Counted from the first letter of the stretch, positions 1-12,635 are shown. The stretch: DNA of 64,000 bases from Arabidopsis thaliana (GCF_000001735.4 NC_003070.9:2108001-2172000), one strand, 5' to 3'. Numbers and translations: made by a program. The notes: a model not told the origin generated them from the sequence alone.

Positions 1-831
1 GAGATGACGTATGTGCTGCGGTCATTCACTTTCTTTATAGTTTTCCACATACACACTCCTGCGCCCGGTCCCAGAGCCTTTACCTTGTTACGTCTCTAGT
101 TCATAACTACATGTCTACCATGTATTATAGGGATATCAAAATGGTCTATACATGATTCATTATTTCATATATCTAGGTTATATATTATTTTCTTATAGTT
201 GATTTATAAACACCAAAATATCTTTAGCAAATGTTAATATGTGACAACTGACAAGAAACATAGGTTGTGCTAATGTCTTTACTTTAAAATTCAAATCGGC
301 TTAAAAAATTATGTTCTTACGAGCAAAAGATTGAAAAAAAAACGATGAAATTTATCGTGTGCTTTTATTAATTGTACATCTAAAAATGTATTAAACAATT
401 TTGCTCAGTACAACAAAATTCACAATTGTAATTTTGTGAAATACCCACTCCACCATCTTTTTATCAGATAATTCTAATTTATTTTTGTCAATGTTATAGC
501 CATTTTTGATACTTGCGTATTTAATTATGGGATATTATGAATAGAAATTGTATATTTAAAGGCCCATTTTTGGCCCTAAATGTAATTGATGACTCAACTC
601 AACCAACAACAAGAAGAAGAAGACTCTCTCTGCTTTCGACCAAAACCTTCTCCTCTCCTCTGGGAGATCTCCATCTTCTTCGCTTCTTCGCTTCCCCGCC
701 TGAAACAATTACTCGATCTCGCCGGCGGAACAAGCTCTCCGTTTCTCTTTCCGGCAGATCGATTCTTCCAATTCCTTATTCCTTTCTAGGTCTTCCTTAA
801 GAAACCCTTACTTTCTTCAAAATCTGCATTT
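1..831. other. Intergenic region and promoter of the signal peptidase gene
   Basis: This AT-rich stretch contains no convincing exon. The last 250 bases are richer in C and T with CTC/TTC tracts (about 600-700). That is typical of a plant 5' leader, and they probably hold the transcription start of the gene beginning at 832. Short open frames here have no recognisable product. Confidence 0.5.
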
Positions 832-2642
832 ATGGCGATTAGGGTTACCTTCACCTACTCCAGCTATGTTGCTAGGAGCATTGCTTCATCCGCCGGGACT
901 CGTGTCGGTACCGGCGACGTTAGATCATGCTTCGAAACATGGGTTCGTCCCAGGTTCTGCGGCCACAATCAGATACCAGATATTGTTGATAAATCTCCCG
1001 GATCCAACACATGGGGTCCAAGCTCAGGCCCTCGTGCTCGACCAGCTTCATCAATGTATAGCACCATTGCGAGGGAAATCCTCGAAGAAGGCTGCAAGAG
1101 TCCACTTGTCTTGGGTATGATCTCTCTCATGAATTTGACTGGAGCTCCACAGTTTTCGGGTATGACCGGTCTCGGGATCTCTCCCTTTAAGACTTCTTCT
1201 GTCATCCCGTTCCTTAGGGGTTCCAAGTGGATGCCTTGTAGTATTCCGGCGACGTTATCAACGGATATTGCTGAGGTTGATAGAGGAGGAAAGGTCTGTG
1301 ATCCTAAAGTGAAGTTGGAGTTGAGTGATAAAGTCTCGAATGGTGGAAACGGATGGGTTAATAAGCTGTTGAATATCTGCTCGGAGGATGCTAAGGCTGC
1401 TTTCACGGCGGTTACTGTTTCTCTCCTTTTCCGATCGGCTTTGGCCGAGCCAAAGTCTATACCTTCAACATCTATGCTTCCTACTCTCGATGTGGGTGAT
1501 CGTGTTATAGCCGAGAAGGTGAGATTACTGGTTTGTTCTGTTCTTAATTGTGACCGTAGAATGATGTTTGATCTTGAGAGGTTTTTAAAATGACGGCTTT
1601 AACCAATTCTGCATTGTTGGAACTAAAATTTGTTATTGGAAATGGTCTTAAATGTGTTTCTTCTTACATAAGAAATGCACATTGATCTTTTAATTGGTGA
1701 TGTGGCTTAATCACACTAAACCATTGTGATCAAATCTGTCTATTTGCTTTGGTGTTGGACAGGTCTCATACTTTTTCAGGAAGCCAGAGGTTTCAGACAT
1801 AGTTATCTTCAAGGCTCCTCCTATTTTGGTGGTATATATCTCAAATCACTATTTCTGGGTTTTCAAATGTTCTTAGACCTTTTTCAAAGGTGCTTGATAC
1901 TCTCCTTTGAATTGCAGGAACATGGTTACAGTTGTGCTGATGTTTTCATAAAAAGGATAGTTGCTAGCGAAGGTGACTGGGTTGAAGTAAGCCCTTATCT
2001 CTAATCCACTTGTTGATTGATCCTATTCTCCATTGAAGTCTTTGGTCATCTTTATCGGTATTACTTATGTAGTGGCTTCTTGATGACCAGCCTCCTCAAA
2101 ACAGACTCTTAACCTTTGTTTCTGTTGTTGTTATATTCCTGTCTAACCTATTGATGCTGTATCATATAGGTTTGTGATGGAAAGCTCTTAGTAAATGACA
2201 CTGTTCAAGCAGAGGATTTTGTCTTAGAGCCAATTGACTATGAAATGGAACCAATGGTAAGCAAACTTGCGCTTGCTTATTGAATGTTTTCTCGACCTAA
2301 AAATTATTAGAAGAATGCTGCTAACTTGATCTCTTTCTTTTTCCTGTTTATTTGCAGTTTGTCCCTGAAGGTTATGTCTTCGTCCTAGGAGACAACCGCA
2401 ACAAAAGCTTTGATTCTCATAACTGGTAACCACTTTCGAATATATTATTAATGGTTGTTCTGTCTTGGTTATGGGAACTCTGTTGATTCATGGATGATGT
2501 GGTGAATGTAAAACGCAGGGGTCCACTTCCAATAAAGAACATCATAGGGAGATCTGTGTTTCGCTATTGGCCACCAAGCAAAGTGTCAGACATAATACAC
2601 CATGAACAAGTTAGCCAAAAGAGAGCTGTTGATGTATCTTGA
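832..2642 (+). CDS. PLSP2A: Thylakoid processing peptidase (type I signal peptidase, S26), Plsp2A-like
   Basis: This is a membrane-bound signal peptidase that removes thylakoid-transfer signals from lumenal proteins. Six exons join in frame: 832-1518, 1763-1828, 1918-1986, 2170-2256, 2358-2425 and 2519-2642, giving about 366 residues. The first 180 or so residues are a Ser/Arg-rich plastid transit region. The S26 core follows: the nucleophile is Ser214 in PSTSMLPTL, the general base is Lys263 in [12 protein letters not shown], and box E reads [18 protein letters not shown] hydrophobic stretch just before the catalytic Ser fits a membrane anchor. The start is the first ATG in the long first exon. 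I recognise it as At1g06870; the paralogue TPP/Plsp2B is At2g30440 (recalled). Family assignment is very secure. The choice of 2A among paralogues rests on memory. Confidence 0.93.
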
Positions 2643-3043
2643 CCAACGCAGATGGTATCTTAGGATTAAGCAGAAAATTTGATTAGATGAGCTGTGCCAT
2701 GCCAACCATTTTGGCGCTGAAGGCAACAGAGCAATTCTTTCTTCCTGTCTAGGCTTGATGGCGGACATGGAATGCACTGGGAAATCCATATAAAAAGAAC
2801 AAGAAAATTGATATTTTTGCTTTGATTTTTTTTGATGTGTTGAAACCTAAATGCATCCAGTGTAATTGGCAGTAGCTGTCAAACATAAAAGGGTAAACTT
2901 TCTTTTTTGAGTATTTAATGTGAAGAATCCTGTAAACGTTCTGTTCTCAAGCTCTTGAACATAATTGGTTCTGTGGAATTTGCAGGCTATTTTGGCAGAT
3001 ACAAGATATTAATAGTTTGTATAAACTTAAAATGCAATATTTC

Positions 3044-3061
3044 AAAAATAAAAATTAAAAA
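3044..3061 (-). terminator. RNA polymerase III oligo-T terminator of the tRNA-snoRNA unit
   Basis: On the minus strand a run of five T (3057-3061) lies just after the snoRNA end. Two further T runs lie at 3051-3054 and 3044-3048. No T run of four or more lies between the tRNA and this point. A Pol III transcript starting at the tRNA would therefore read through the snoRNA and stop here. Confidence 0.7.
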
Positions 3062-3063
3062 TA

Positions 3064-3146
3064 GAGCTCAGAGTAGGCGAAATCATCTGATATTCAGGAG
3101 AATGCATTGGACCCAACCAATACTAAAGCCAATTTCATCACAGCTC
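3064..3146 (-). ncRNA. C/D box snoRNA, snoR43-like, co-transcribed with tRNA-Gly
   Basis: The minus strand immediately 3' of the tRNA has the full layout of a C/D box snoRNA. There is a GAGC terminal stem (3143-3146), box C GTGATGA (3135-3141), box D' CTGA (3094-3097), a C'-like AGATGAT (3082-3088), box D CTGA (3068-3071) and the closing stem GCTC (3064-3067). The length is about 83 nt, and the gap to the tRNA is only one nucleotide. Plants are known to make dicistronic tRNA-Gly(GCC)-snoR43 transcripts cut apart by RNase Z, and this locus fits that family. The guide regions lie just upstream of D' and D. I do not assign a target. The structure is seen directly; the snoR43 name is from knowledge of the family. 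Confidence 0.82.
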
Positions 3147-3147
3147 A

Positions 3148-3218
3148 TGCACCAGCCGGGAATCGAACCCGGGTCTGTACCGTGGCAGGGTACTATTCTA
3201 CCACTAGACCACTGGTGC
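3148..3218 (-). tRNA. tRNA-Gly (anticodon GCC)
   Basis: A complete 71-nt cloverleaf without encoded CCA lies on the minus strand. The acceptor stem pairs GCACCAG with CTGGTGC, followed by discriminator A. The A box reads TGGTCTAGTGG and the B box GGTTCGATTCC. The anticodon GCC corresponds to plus-strand GGC at 3184-3186. It sits between two protein genes and heads a dicistronic unit with the snoRNA. All stems are intact, so it is probably functional. Confidence 0.97.
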
Positions 3219-3453
3219 TTTGTTGAACCTTACGCTATGTTTTAAAATAAATACCAGAAACCTTTTTTTTTACTCTCATCAAAATGGTTTGGTCAAGATA
3301 TGGAATAACTGAATAAGAATTGGGACAAGTTGGTAAGAAAGCTAGAATGAGTTGTGTAGATTCATAGAAAAGAGTCTAAAAATCAAATATATGTTTTCAG
3401 TGTTGATGAATATAGCCACAGCCTTTTGAATACAGAGTTGTAATACTAAATCC

Positions 3454-3475
3454 AAAAAAAAAAAAAAAAAAAAAA
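3454..3475. repeat. A22 homopolymer
   Basis: A run of 22 A residues lies in the spacer between the tRNA locus and UXT3, with no recognisable retroposed body next to it. It is probably a simple repeat within or near the 3' flank of UXT3. Confidence 0.8.
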
Positions 3476-3727
3476 GAGAGCTGCTGTGTATAATAAAATG
3501 GATCATCAAAGCTGTTCCCTTTTCTTCCCCTCACTCTCTACTTTCTTCTTTTTTTCCATATGGTGTGGAAGGTTTGTTGATTTTTCAGTCTCCCCTACTT
3601 CTCTGCTATGCATATTTAAAAAGGGAACAAAAAAAAAAAAAAAGAGAAATTAAAAAGTTTGTGTTTTTTTGGGGACAATACAAAGAGAGTTTGATATTAT
3701 ATAAAAAAATAGCGATGATCAAAGCTT

Positions 3728-6038
3728 TTAGGCTTGAAAATCTTTATTTGAGTTCCATACAGGAGCCACCGTCTTTTGCTGCACTCCCCCGCCGCCATCT
3801 GATAACACTCCGCTTCCATTTTCAGCTGCTATTAGCGGATCCTTCTCGCTCTCTTTCATCTGACAAACCCGAGTAAACCAAATTAAGCAATATAACAAGT
3901 CAGTATATATAGATAGACCTGAAAAAAGCCTATGATACTGATGCTTTTTTATAGCAATCTAATTGCAAAATCAATGGTACTATAAAAAGGAATATGATTT
4001 GAGGGACTCATCTAATTACCAACAGAAATATATTAGAGGGAACAGAGAGATGAAGAAATATACCTGAGGCAACTGAGTTGAGGTTTCACTTGCCTTCTGC
4101 TGAGTCTCAATCGAGCAGTAATAGGAATAAACAACCATTCCAATCACAGCCACTAGAATACCGAGAATGTTGCGCCAGTCGAATGGGTCTCGCAGCAACA
4201 CATAGCCAAATGCTAGAACCAGGCATGTTTTGAGATGTCCTAGAACCTGATATGTGACAGGAGATGTTTTTCCAATGACAAGAAATGTGCTGAAGTTTAC
4301 AGAGACTGATATGAGGCAAGACAGGACGATGAAGAACTGCAATCAACAAAGAAGCACTCGTTAATATGCAGGATCGACATGGAAGCAAGAAGATCAGTTA
4401 ATAAGTTTGGTAGAATCCCCGGGAAATTGAGTCTCACCACTACTTGAGAAGTGTACTTGAAAGCAAACACGTTCTGATTGGTTAGGAGCCCATCTAAAAA
4501 TGGCCCAGTGACGAAAAGAGTGATTGCTTGATATGGGCAAGACTGATACAGAAGCTGCGTGGATGAAACTTTGAACTTCTTCTGGATGGTATTTGTCATC
4601 TGTGTACAATTGGTTAAGATAACAGCATCGAATTGGTTTAAGACAAGATATATAGAAAGGTGAAAGAATAAAGCAATGAGAAACCAAAGGCTAGGCATAG
4701 GATACAATTTGAGCAACACAAGTTGTGACAACAGCCAGCAGCGACAAGACAGAACCCAGCATATTAAGTTGAAGATCTGTGACGGTTGCAATTCCAACAC
4801 CAAGGAGAAGGATGGTTAATGAAAACTGGATTTTTCGACTGCAAAGAAAAAAAATAAGGGTGTCATTAACTAGGCCCTTGACCACAAACTAGCGAGAGAC
4901 ATAACGCTATCACTAAGTTGCTCAACTATTACACAGTATATAAAATTAGAACTTTGGATTAAGTCAACCAGAAATGCATGACCATAAGAAAAATATAGAT
5001 GTCATGTAAAACAGCTTCCTCCAAATCAATAATTATTCACGTGTTAATGGAAGAGAATTTGAGTGCTAACCTGAACTTTTTCCTGAAGAAGAGGGTCTCC
5101 AAGAGAACAGTGCAGGGGATGATAGCTAGTTTAGTCATCTATTATCAACGGAACAGAAGATGGGTTAGAAATTAGAACAACACTAGTTAAAAATGGATAT
5201 CACATCATGCAGTAACTGAAATGGAAAAAGCTATACCTGGTAAAAACCGACAGAATTAAAGCCCAGGCTGAGGTTCAATAGTCCTATGGATATCCCATTC
5301 AATATGCCAAATCCCATCACAGCTCGTGGATCAAAAGGCTTGTGTTCGAACATCTTCATCCATAATGCCACATGAAGGGAACAAAATGTGACCAAAAGAT
5401 GCCAACTTGTCAAAGTAGTCGCTGTACATACAAAATAACAAGAGTAAGAACAGATAGCTTATGAGATCAAAATTGCATAAGATGACATAAAAGCTGTTAT
5501 GGCAACACAGACATCAAAATGGGATAAAACAGTGTCTTGCAAGTATAATAATACTACATAAGAATCAATGGTGTATCCTAGGAAAGAATATTGAGTCATA
5601 CAGAAAAGAAGAGGAGCACCTAAATTCTAAAGCGATAAGAAACAATCTTAAACATATACAATCATGAAGGCAATTCTCGTTTATGTACCATAAGGGACCT
5701 AAAATATAACCAACAGACAATTCAGAACATAGTATGAAGTAAAATGATCAACAATCTATTCCTCAATTTCATCAAATAAGAGAAGGCTCGAAACGAATCG
5801 CGCAGAGTAAGCATTAGTATACAAACACAAGAATAGATCCAGAGGAAACAATATCAGCAGCGCAACATGGATAATCAAAGGAGCCTGTAACAGTGAAGGA
5901 AGAATTGAAAAGGTTACCGAATGTGAAGCCAAGGGTGCTAATAAGCGCTTTGTTACAGATCACAATCGAGACAGATGACACAACGGACAAACTCAAAGCG
6001 CCGATTGTTCCCAACTGGAACTTCTGGCCCTCGCTCAT
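3728..6038 (-). CDS. UXT3: UDP-xylose transporter (nucleotide-sugar/TPT family), UXT3
   Basis: This is a Golgi nucleotide-sugar transporter that brings UDP-xylose from the cytosol into the lumen for xylan and other wall polymers (family knowledge). Seven exons read in frame on the minus strand: 5918-6038, 5237-5421, 5071-5138, 4706-4838, 4438-4599, 4064-4336 and 3728-3859, giving about 357 residues. The protein begins MSEGQKFQLG and has about ten hydrophobic segments. It contains the family blocks SIVICNKALIS near the N-terminus and STFLVIGKTSPVTYQVLGHLK near the C-terminus, plus a polar Gly-rich tail. I recognise it as At1g06890. Upstream (6039-6590) is a purine-rich leader that may contain a 5'UTR intron. 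A telo-box AAACCCTAG lies at 6306-6314. The gene is next to the signal peptidase, as its paralogue UXT2 is on chromosome 2 (recalled). Confidence 0.93.
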
Positions 6039-7154
6039 CTTCGCTCTCCTAATTTATCTCTCGCTTCTTCAATCACGATCTACGATGATCTAATCCACCA
6101 AAAATTATACAAGGAATGATAACGGTAGACAGTAAAACGTGAAGAAAACAAGAGCGATCTGGAGAAAACGAACCTCATTCGTGCATAACGTAAACGTAAA
6201 TGCGAAGCTTAAGGCAGCTCGAGCTGAAGCAAAATGGAGAAAATAGAAACTCGTTAGATAAAAGAGTGGGAGAACGAAGGAGATTTATTGAAAGCCAGAA
6301 GCCATAAACCCTAGATCTGCCGTTATGAGACAGAGATCAAAGAAATCAGTTGAAGGCAAAATTCAAGAGACGCGAAATGAAACAAGGAGAACATAAGGAA
6401 GGAGAAAGAGGGAAGAGAGAGAGAGAGAGACTCACAGGAGAATTGGAGAACCAGAGAGAATTCAAAACTTCGACGGAGGAGAAGAGATTCAGATTAAGCC
6501 TATTTTCTGCAATTTTTGATGGTCTTCACTCACCACCGTACAGAGAAAAATAGTGAGAGAGAGGAAGAAGAAAGATAGTTTTCGCTTTCTACGTTTGATA
6601 GGCCCTACCAGAGAGAAATTAACCGCGGGATATAATCGTAATTATCAAACAAGCTATTCATGATCCACGTTCACATTTGATTTTTTACCGTTGGTTATTT
6701 ATGTAAGACATTCACTGTACAATCAAAGGTCATTTTATACTTTCTTTTCATTTATTGTTCCAGTGGACATATACCTGTCATTAAGGAGAAAATTGTTCCA
6801 AATGGGATTTTTCTTAGTGAGAGTTTCGATGGTTATTTGAAGTAAGTTTTTATCGATTGATAACTTTTTTTTTCTGTCTGTTTTTTAGTTTTGCTGCTTC
6901 TTTTTGGGTAAATGAAATCTATACATTGTATAAGATAATGCTTTTCTAATCAATAAATATCAAATTATCCACCAGATAAAAATAATAATTTAAAAAGCGT
7001 ATTCTCAAATCGTAACAAAAAGGGATATTTTTGGTGTTTGTCACCCAAAAGTATAACCTATCCAATGAGGGTATGAAGAAAATTGAGTGAATCAAAATAT
7101 AAAAGATAAAAAAAAGGGAAGACGAAGCAAAACTCTTTTGTATGTTTCTTCTCA
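6039..7154. promoter_or_regulatory. UXT3 leader and promoter; 3' flank of the M16 peptidase
   Basis: Bases 6039-6590 form the GA-rich (on the plus strand) 5' leader of UXT3. It includes a (GA)n tract near 6415-6430 and a telo-box at 6306-6314, a motif common in promoters of highly expressed plant genes. From 6600 to 7154 the sequence is AT-rich and holds no recognisable exon. It probably contains the UXT3 promoter on one side and the M16 gene's 3'UTR on the other. Confidence 0.5.
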
Positions 7155-10100
7155 TTAGCAAAGGCTGGGGTAAAACTTAGAAGTTGACTTGAAAGCCACT
7201 GCGTCTGCGATGACCTGCACCGCCTTTTGATCTGTTTGAGTTTCTTTCATATTGGTATCGCATCCCCAAACCCTTACCGCAAGCCTACGACATTTGGGTG
7301 ATGATTCTCTGAAATAGGTTTTGTACCAACTGATCACATCTTTCTTCTGTATACTTCTTAGTTCTTCTGCTTCTTTGTGGGAGAAATCAAACATGTACCT
7401 GTGAGAGAGTTAACTCCATTTTCATTCGCCAGTGACCGTTGTGGATATGGATCCAAGTAAATCATTGAAAGTTCTATAGATACTACAGGTCACATAACTT
7501 CAAACCCTTGAGATCCTTACCTTTTGTCAACAATCTGACTCCATAAGTCATTTGTCTCGGACAAGAGAGAGGGATCCTTTTCCAGCAATCTAGCAATCAT
7601 ACCACTTCGGTAATCTTCATAGGATTCATCATCCAGTTGTTCCTGCAATTACAGTCCGATTAACATATGTGGAGCGAGGTAAAGATTTAACAAAAAAAAT
7701 CAATATATTCTTTTTGATTACAGACTTACCAGAAGCCCTTCGATATCTTTTATGAAATTGTCAACTCTCCCCAGCAAATGAACTGGACCGTACTTAGAAG
7801 ATTGAACACAGAAACAGAAACCGTGCACACGATACGTTAAGCGAGGGCCACACTCGACAACATAACCAAGCTGCTCCTTTGTCCTATATCCAAAATATGT
7901 ATATATATGTGTGACTATACATGAATACAATTTTGATCTATTAAAAAAACTAGGTAAACATGTGATGACTAACCTCAACTGATTGAACAATGGCTCTTCT
8001 ATGATTTCATGAAAGAGATCCAGCACAGCTTTCGTTCTCGTTGATTGAGCTTCTTCAGGCTCGATTTGATAGTAAAGCTGCAAATCAGATGCAGGTTAAA
8101 ATTCAAAACCATGATTATACCCGAGGAAAGTACAATGTTTTCAACTCTTCTTGGCTGACTCTTATCACAAGAAAATACTGTTTCCTTTTTACCTCGACTA
8201 CTGAGTTTGTTTCAGATTTGTTCTTCACATTGACATCTCTCACAAGTTTGGCACCCATAGGGAAACATGTTATCTGTTCACCATGTCTACATTTGCTTGG
8301 GAGTGGTTCAACCGTCAAACTGTCTTTGAAAATGTTTGATATGTTCACTGCTTCGTCTTCGGACAAATTACCATGACATAGAGCCTCAATAAATATCTGA
8401 AAACATAACAGAGGTATTACATGACCTTTGCCCAATTTAAACAAAACCAGAGAACAGTCACAAAATCTGTGTATTAAGTAAAACAGGAATCACACTGATG
8501 CAGAATGTTACCTGAGAGCGGAGTTCAGGAATAAAGCTGTTGAGATCATCGAGAGACAAATCATTTAGTACAGACAACTTTTCATCGCTGTCATAGATCC
8601 GTTTACACAAGAGTTGCAGTCTCAAGTATGTAGAATGGTTCAAAGGCTTCATATTAGTATTCCTAAACCCTCTCTCCATGTTTTCTTTGATAACCTACAA
8701 GGTTAGAAAGAAAAAGAAGTTAAATCAAGAAATGATGAGGATAAGAAAATGACACAAAACTTGAAATTTAAGATAAAAGGAGAATTAAAAATATGACAAC
8801 TATACATGCAAATATTCACATACCTTAAATCGCTCCAGGTTTGGCATGAAGGATTTGGCTATGGCTAAGATTTTTGATAGAAGAGCTGGAATTTTCTCAT
8901 TAAAGCCATACACTTTAAGCTCTAGCTTATCACCATACATAGATAAAGAAGTTTCAAGTTTTGCTATACTGGCCTGCAAAAAGTCAGATATTAATGTCAA
9001 TGCAAAAACAAAATGATCTAAGAAGATTTTCCTAAAAATTAGTTACTTGCCTGGTAGATGATCTCATTAAGCTCATCTTTCAGAAGGTTAATATATAATT
9101 CTGTCAAAAGGCAGTTCTTCACACTGGCATATGCCCCCTTCAAATTTATGCGGAAGTATGTATTTGCACGAGGAACCTTAAAAGTTTCGTCAAGCTTGTA
9201 CCAGAATTTCATGAACGGTTCATCAATTATACATCTCGGAGGAGACTGACTTTTGGGATCCACATCAGAGTTAATGGCTCGGATCGAAAAATCACAAGGG
9301 ATGAATTGGTTTTTCGAGGGGAGATGTAAAGAGTTATCTACTTCTGAAGGATTGCTCCATGATTCCATCAAAGACAATGGAACATCTTCCTCTATGTAAC
9401 TAGAACCGAACCAAGGTTCTTGTTGGAACTCTGAAACAAGCAAAATTTCAAAAGAAGAATACTAAGTATATAAATTTGTTTTCAAAAGTTCCATACTCGA
9501 CGAATCTTTAAAATACCTTCCGACTTGATGGATTTCGAAACAACATCAATCCTCATGTTCTGAGGTGTGAAAAAACCCATAAGATCTTCTATCAATTTTG
9601 GATCCCATGTCTGGTACACATAATCACCATAAATAACGTGCTCCACTGGATAAGCAAGCATATTCTCTGTACAATTAACACTTTCAATGATTAACTAAGA
9701 AACCCATGTTGAAGTCTTTACATTACATGTAGACATCAATGCATGATAGGTACTAAAAGTATTTAGGCTTTACATGCCAACATAATAAGTTAATAGACAA
9801 TAACTATATATAAGCACAAACCTGAGAGCTCAGCAGCATAATCATCTGCCGGCTGCTCCTCAGCAAATCTGAAGTCCATGTTCCCAATATCTTGGAGTTC
9901 CTTGAATATCCATTCTTGTGGTGACACATCACGCAATAACTTGAGATATTGATAGATGTAACCAATGATGTCATAAATCTGTTAACAAAAGTTGCCATAA
10001 GGTCAACATGGGACATAGTAACATAACAAAAGCAAATATGGCAAGAACAAGACTACTGTATATGCAGCTAGTAACAGGCTATATCAGCTTATCAACCAAA

Positions 10101-12635
10101 ATAAGAAACAAGTAAATATATTACTTCAAAATTCAGAGACAAAGGGTTATATCTACAATTGAAAATGATTAATTATCCCCTGCGTCCAACTTACTTAGGG
10201 GAAATTAAGTATAAATAAGTATGTGACAAGATACCTTCTCTAAACCAGAGTCAGTGAGATGTATGGACATGCCGAACACATATGCTAGAGACGAGCGGTT
10301 GATTCCATCATCCCCAACACCAGCAGACAGTGAGGTTGCCCAACCCTTGGCTTTGAGGAATGAATGCAGACTTCCTCTACCCTCTAAAAAACACAATGTG
10401 ATAAACAACATCCTTCAATATGGACATGCACAAGCACACTTAATAAAACTTTATACAAAAGATAAAATCGATGTGATTTCTCACCATGTCCTAATAGATG
10501 TGCTAGGTAGTCTTCCGGCTTCTTCACATAGGCAGAGCGAAGAGGAGGGAGAGTCCATGTCAAATCAAGTATATGAACATCTTTAACCGCCTCTAGGCGA
10601 TATAACTTACCGCCTTTCCAAATAGGACCTTCTGCCTCCAGAGTTGGCCTGATTTTGGATCCGTTTTTGACATCACCAAATAGTTCTACAACCCAACTTT
10701 CAAGCATGTCGAGAGATTCTGCAAGATATTAAAGGTAACCATTAAACTACAATAAACTCAAACAGTAAAGACAAGCCAATATTTAGGAATGAATATAAAG
10801 ATTTTCCAAGAATCACAGCCAGATCATACACCTAGAGAATTTTACCTCCCCCAATGACAACGAGCTTCATCAGTCCACCATGGTAATATTCCTTGTATAA
10901 TTTCACAATACATTCCCGTAGATCAACCCCATTTTCCATTGCACCACTTAAGCTCTTCTTGTTACCTTCCAGAGCACATGAAGGACATATTAACAATAAA
11001 TCCTCTCAAGAATATCTTAAATGTGGCAAGTAAGGCACACTGCGGTATCCTTACCCCATGCAAACCTATTAAAAGGATGACCCTTTGCAGATGTATAGCA
11101 CTGAAGTTGTTGCAGGCGACATGCATCATTTTGGAGGGCCTGGTTAAATTCTACAAATTTGGATTTTGTTAGCAAGACACTTTTAACTATATAGAAAGAT
11201 TTATATATCTGAATGTTGATTGGAGATGGATCTTTTGATAATTTCAAACAAAGAAATAAGAGTACGAAACAAGCAAGATAAACCTGAATCAACGGCCAGG
11301 ACTTCCCGTTCCATAGCTTCAGTCTTCATGAGCGGTGCAACAAAAAACTGAGAGAATCTAATAATAACGAGAAAACAGTTCTAAGGTCAAATAAGCATTT
11401 TGAATAAGAAAAATGAAAAGGAAAAGATTAAACTTAACAGAAAGCTCAAATATTGCGTACGGAATTTTTTTACAACAACTGGTATAGGAAAGACAAGTAA
11501 TTACATAATGACGACCAGGAAGGATAAAAAACTATGCATCTTCCTTACAATGATAACAATCTCTGGGCATGCATACCGACATAAATATCGACTGCCTTGG
11601 TAAATTTTACAGCAAAATGACGTTTATCTAGATATGTGAAGTAGCAGCTCAAGCAATTTTTGTACCTTTTCAAGGCCCCTTGAAGAAATTCTCTCTTGAC
11701 TTCGAAGTGATAGCATGTATGCTCCATTTCTGTGTATGCGTTAGAGGATCCACCATGCTTAGACAAGTAACTATCATACTGCAAGAAGTCAAAACCGGAA
11801 GAATTAAAAGATACATCATGCTAACAAAACGAAGTCCATATCCATTATATCCAAGCTCCGTAAAGATTCATTGTTATATCTAATCATTCTAACTCGGTTA
11901 GTTTCTTGATTCAAAGATAGAAAATTCTAAAGTAAGCAGAATACTTATTTCATATGAATCTATAAATAATGCCAAACCATTGAAACCATAGAAAATAATG
12001 CAATGCTTACTTCATTCTCATCGGGGAACTCAGTGCTACCCATAAAAAGCATGTGTTCTTCACCAAACATAAACATGAGAGTGATTCAATTAGTAAAAAA
12101 AATCAGAAGAAGTGCATTCAAAATGTAGTTCAAACTCATAGAAAGAAGAAAATACCAAGAAAGTGAGCCAGGCCTTGTGCCTCCGGAGGATCCAAGAAGC
12201 TTCCCATTGAAACACACATAGCTGCAGCAGCCTGAGACACACAACACAAAATATACTAGTTTAAAAATCAAAACCCGATACAAGAAGAAAACAGAGATAT
12301 AGCTTTTAATTGAAAACCTTTTTGGTCTGATGATCCCCTTTCCCTTTCACTTCATCTTCATCCTCATCCTCATCTTCTTCATCTCCTTCCCCATCTTCCT
12401 CATCATCTTCATCATCATCATCATCTTCAGAGCTCCCGTCACTATCTTCTTCTTCACCGTCCTCGTCATCTTCATCAATTTGATCCGGAACAGAGCCTTC
12501 GGGGTAAATATCTGGATCGTGAATGAGCAGAGCACACAATCCATTCTCCAATTCAATCACTCTGTATAACCTCCGATCGTTTGGTGACTTCACCACTACA
12601 TTGTCCAAAGCCGAGACGGATTTCATTGAAGACAT
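7155..12635 (-). CDS. Insulinase-like M16 metallopeptidase, nardilysin type
   Basis: This is a large zinc metallopeptidase (about 1,020 residues) assembled from roughly twenty short exons. The coding start is the ATG at 12633-12635, and the stop is at 7155-7157. Exon 1 (12318-12635) encodes a long Asp/Glu tract at about residues 60-100. It ends shortly before the inverted zinc motif HFLEH at about 129-133, whose codons are split by an intron. A downstream glutamate block (AMEREVLAVDSEFNQ, near 11300) is the likely third ligand region. Further M16 repeats follow, with FRTKEQLGYVV-type sequence near 7860. An acidic insert in the N-terminal catalytic domain is the hallmark of nardilysin in animals, so the likely preference is for dibasic sites; that is inference. 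Recognised as At1g06900. It is transcribed divergently from the Myb gene at 13.1 kb. Confidence 0.92.

Noticed and set aside
969-1406. Long open frame antisense to exon 1 of the signal peptidase gene
   Set aside because: It mirrors a well-supported exon on the other strand and has no family features or splice context.
3454-3475. A22 run as the poly(A) tail of a retroposed gene
   Set aside because: No gene-like sequence precedes it and no target duplication is visible.
4297-4803. 168-codon frame overlapping UXT3 exons in another frame
   Set aside because: It crosses confirmed splice sites of UXT3 and reads intron sequence. It has no recognisable product.
12330-12569. Hydrophobic Ile/Phe-rich frame on the plus strand
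   Set aside because: It is the complement of the GAT/GAA-rich acidic tract of the M16 peptidase, not a membrane protein.
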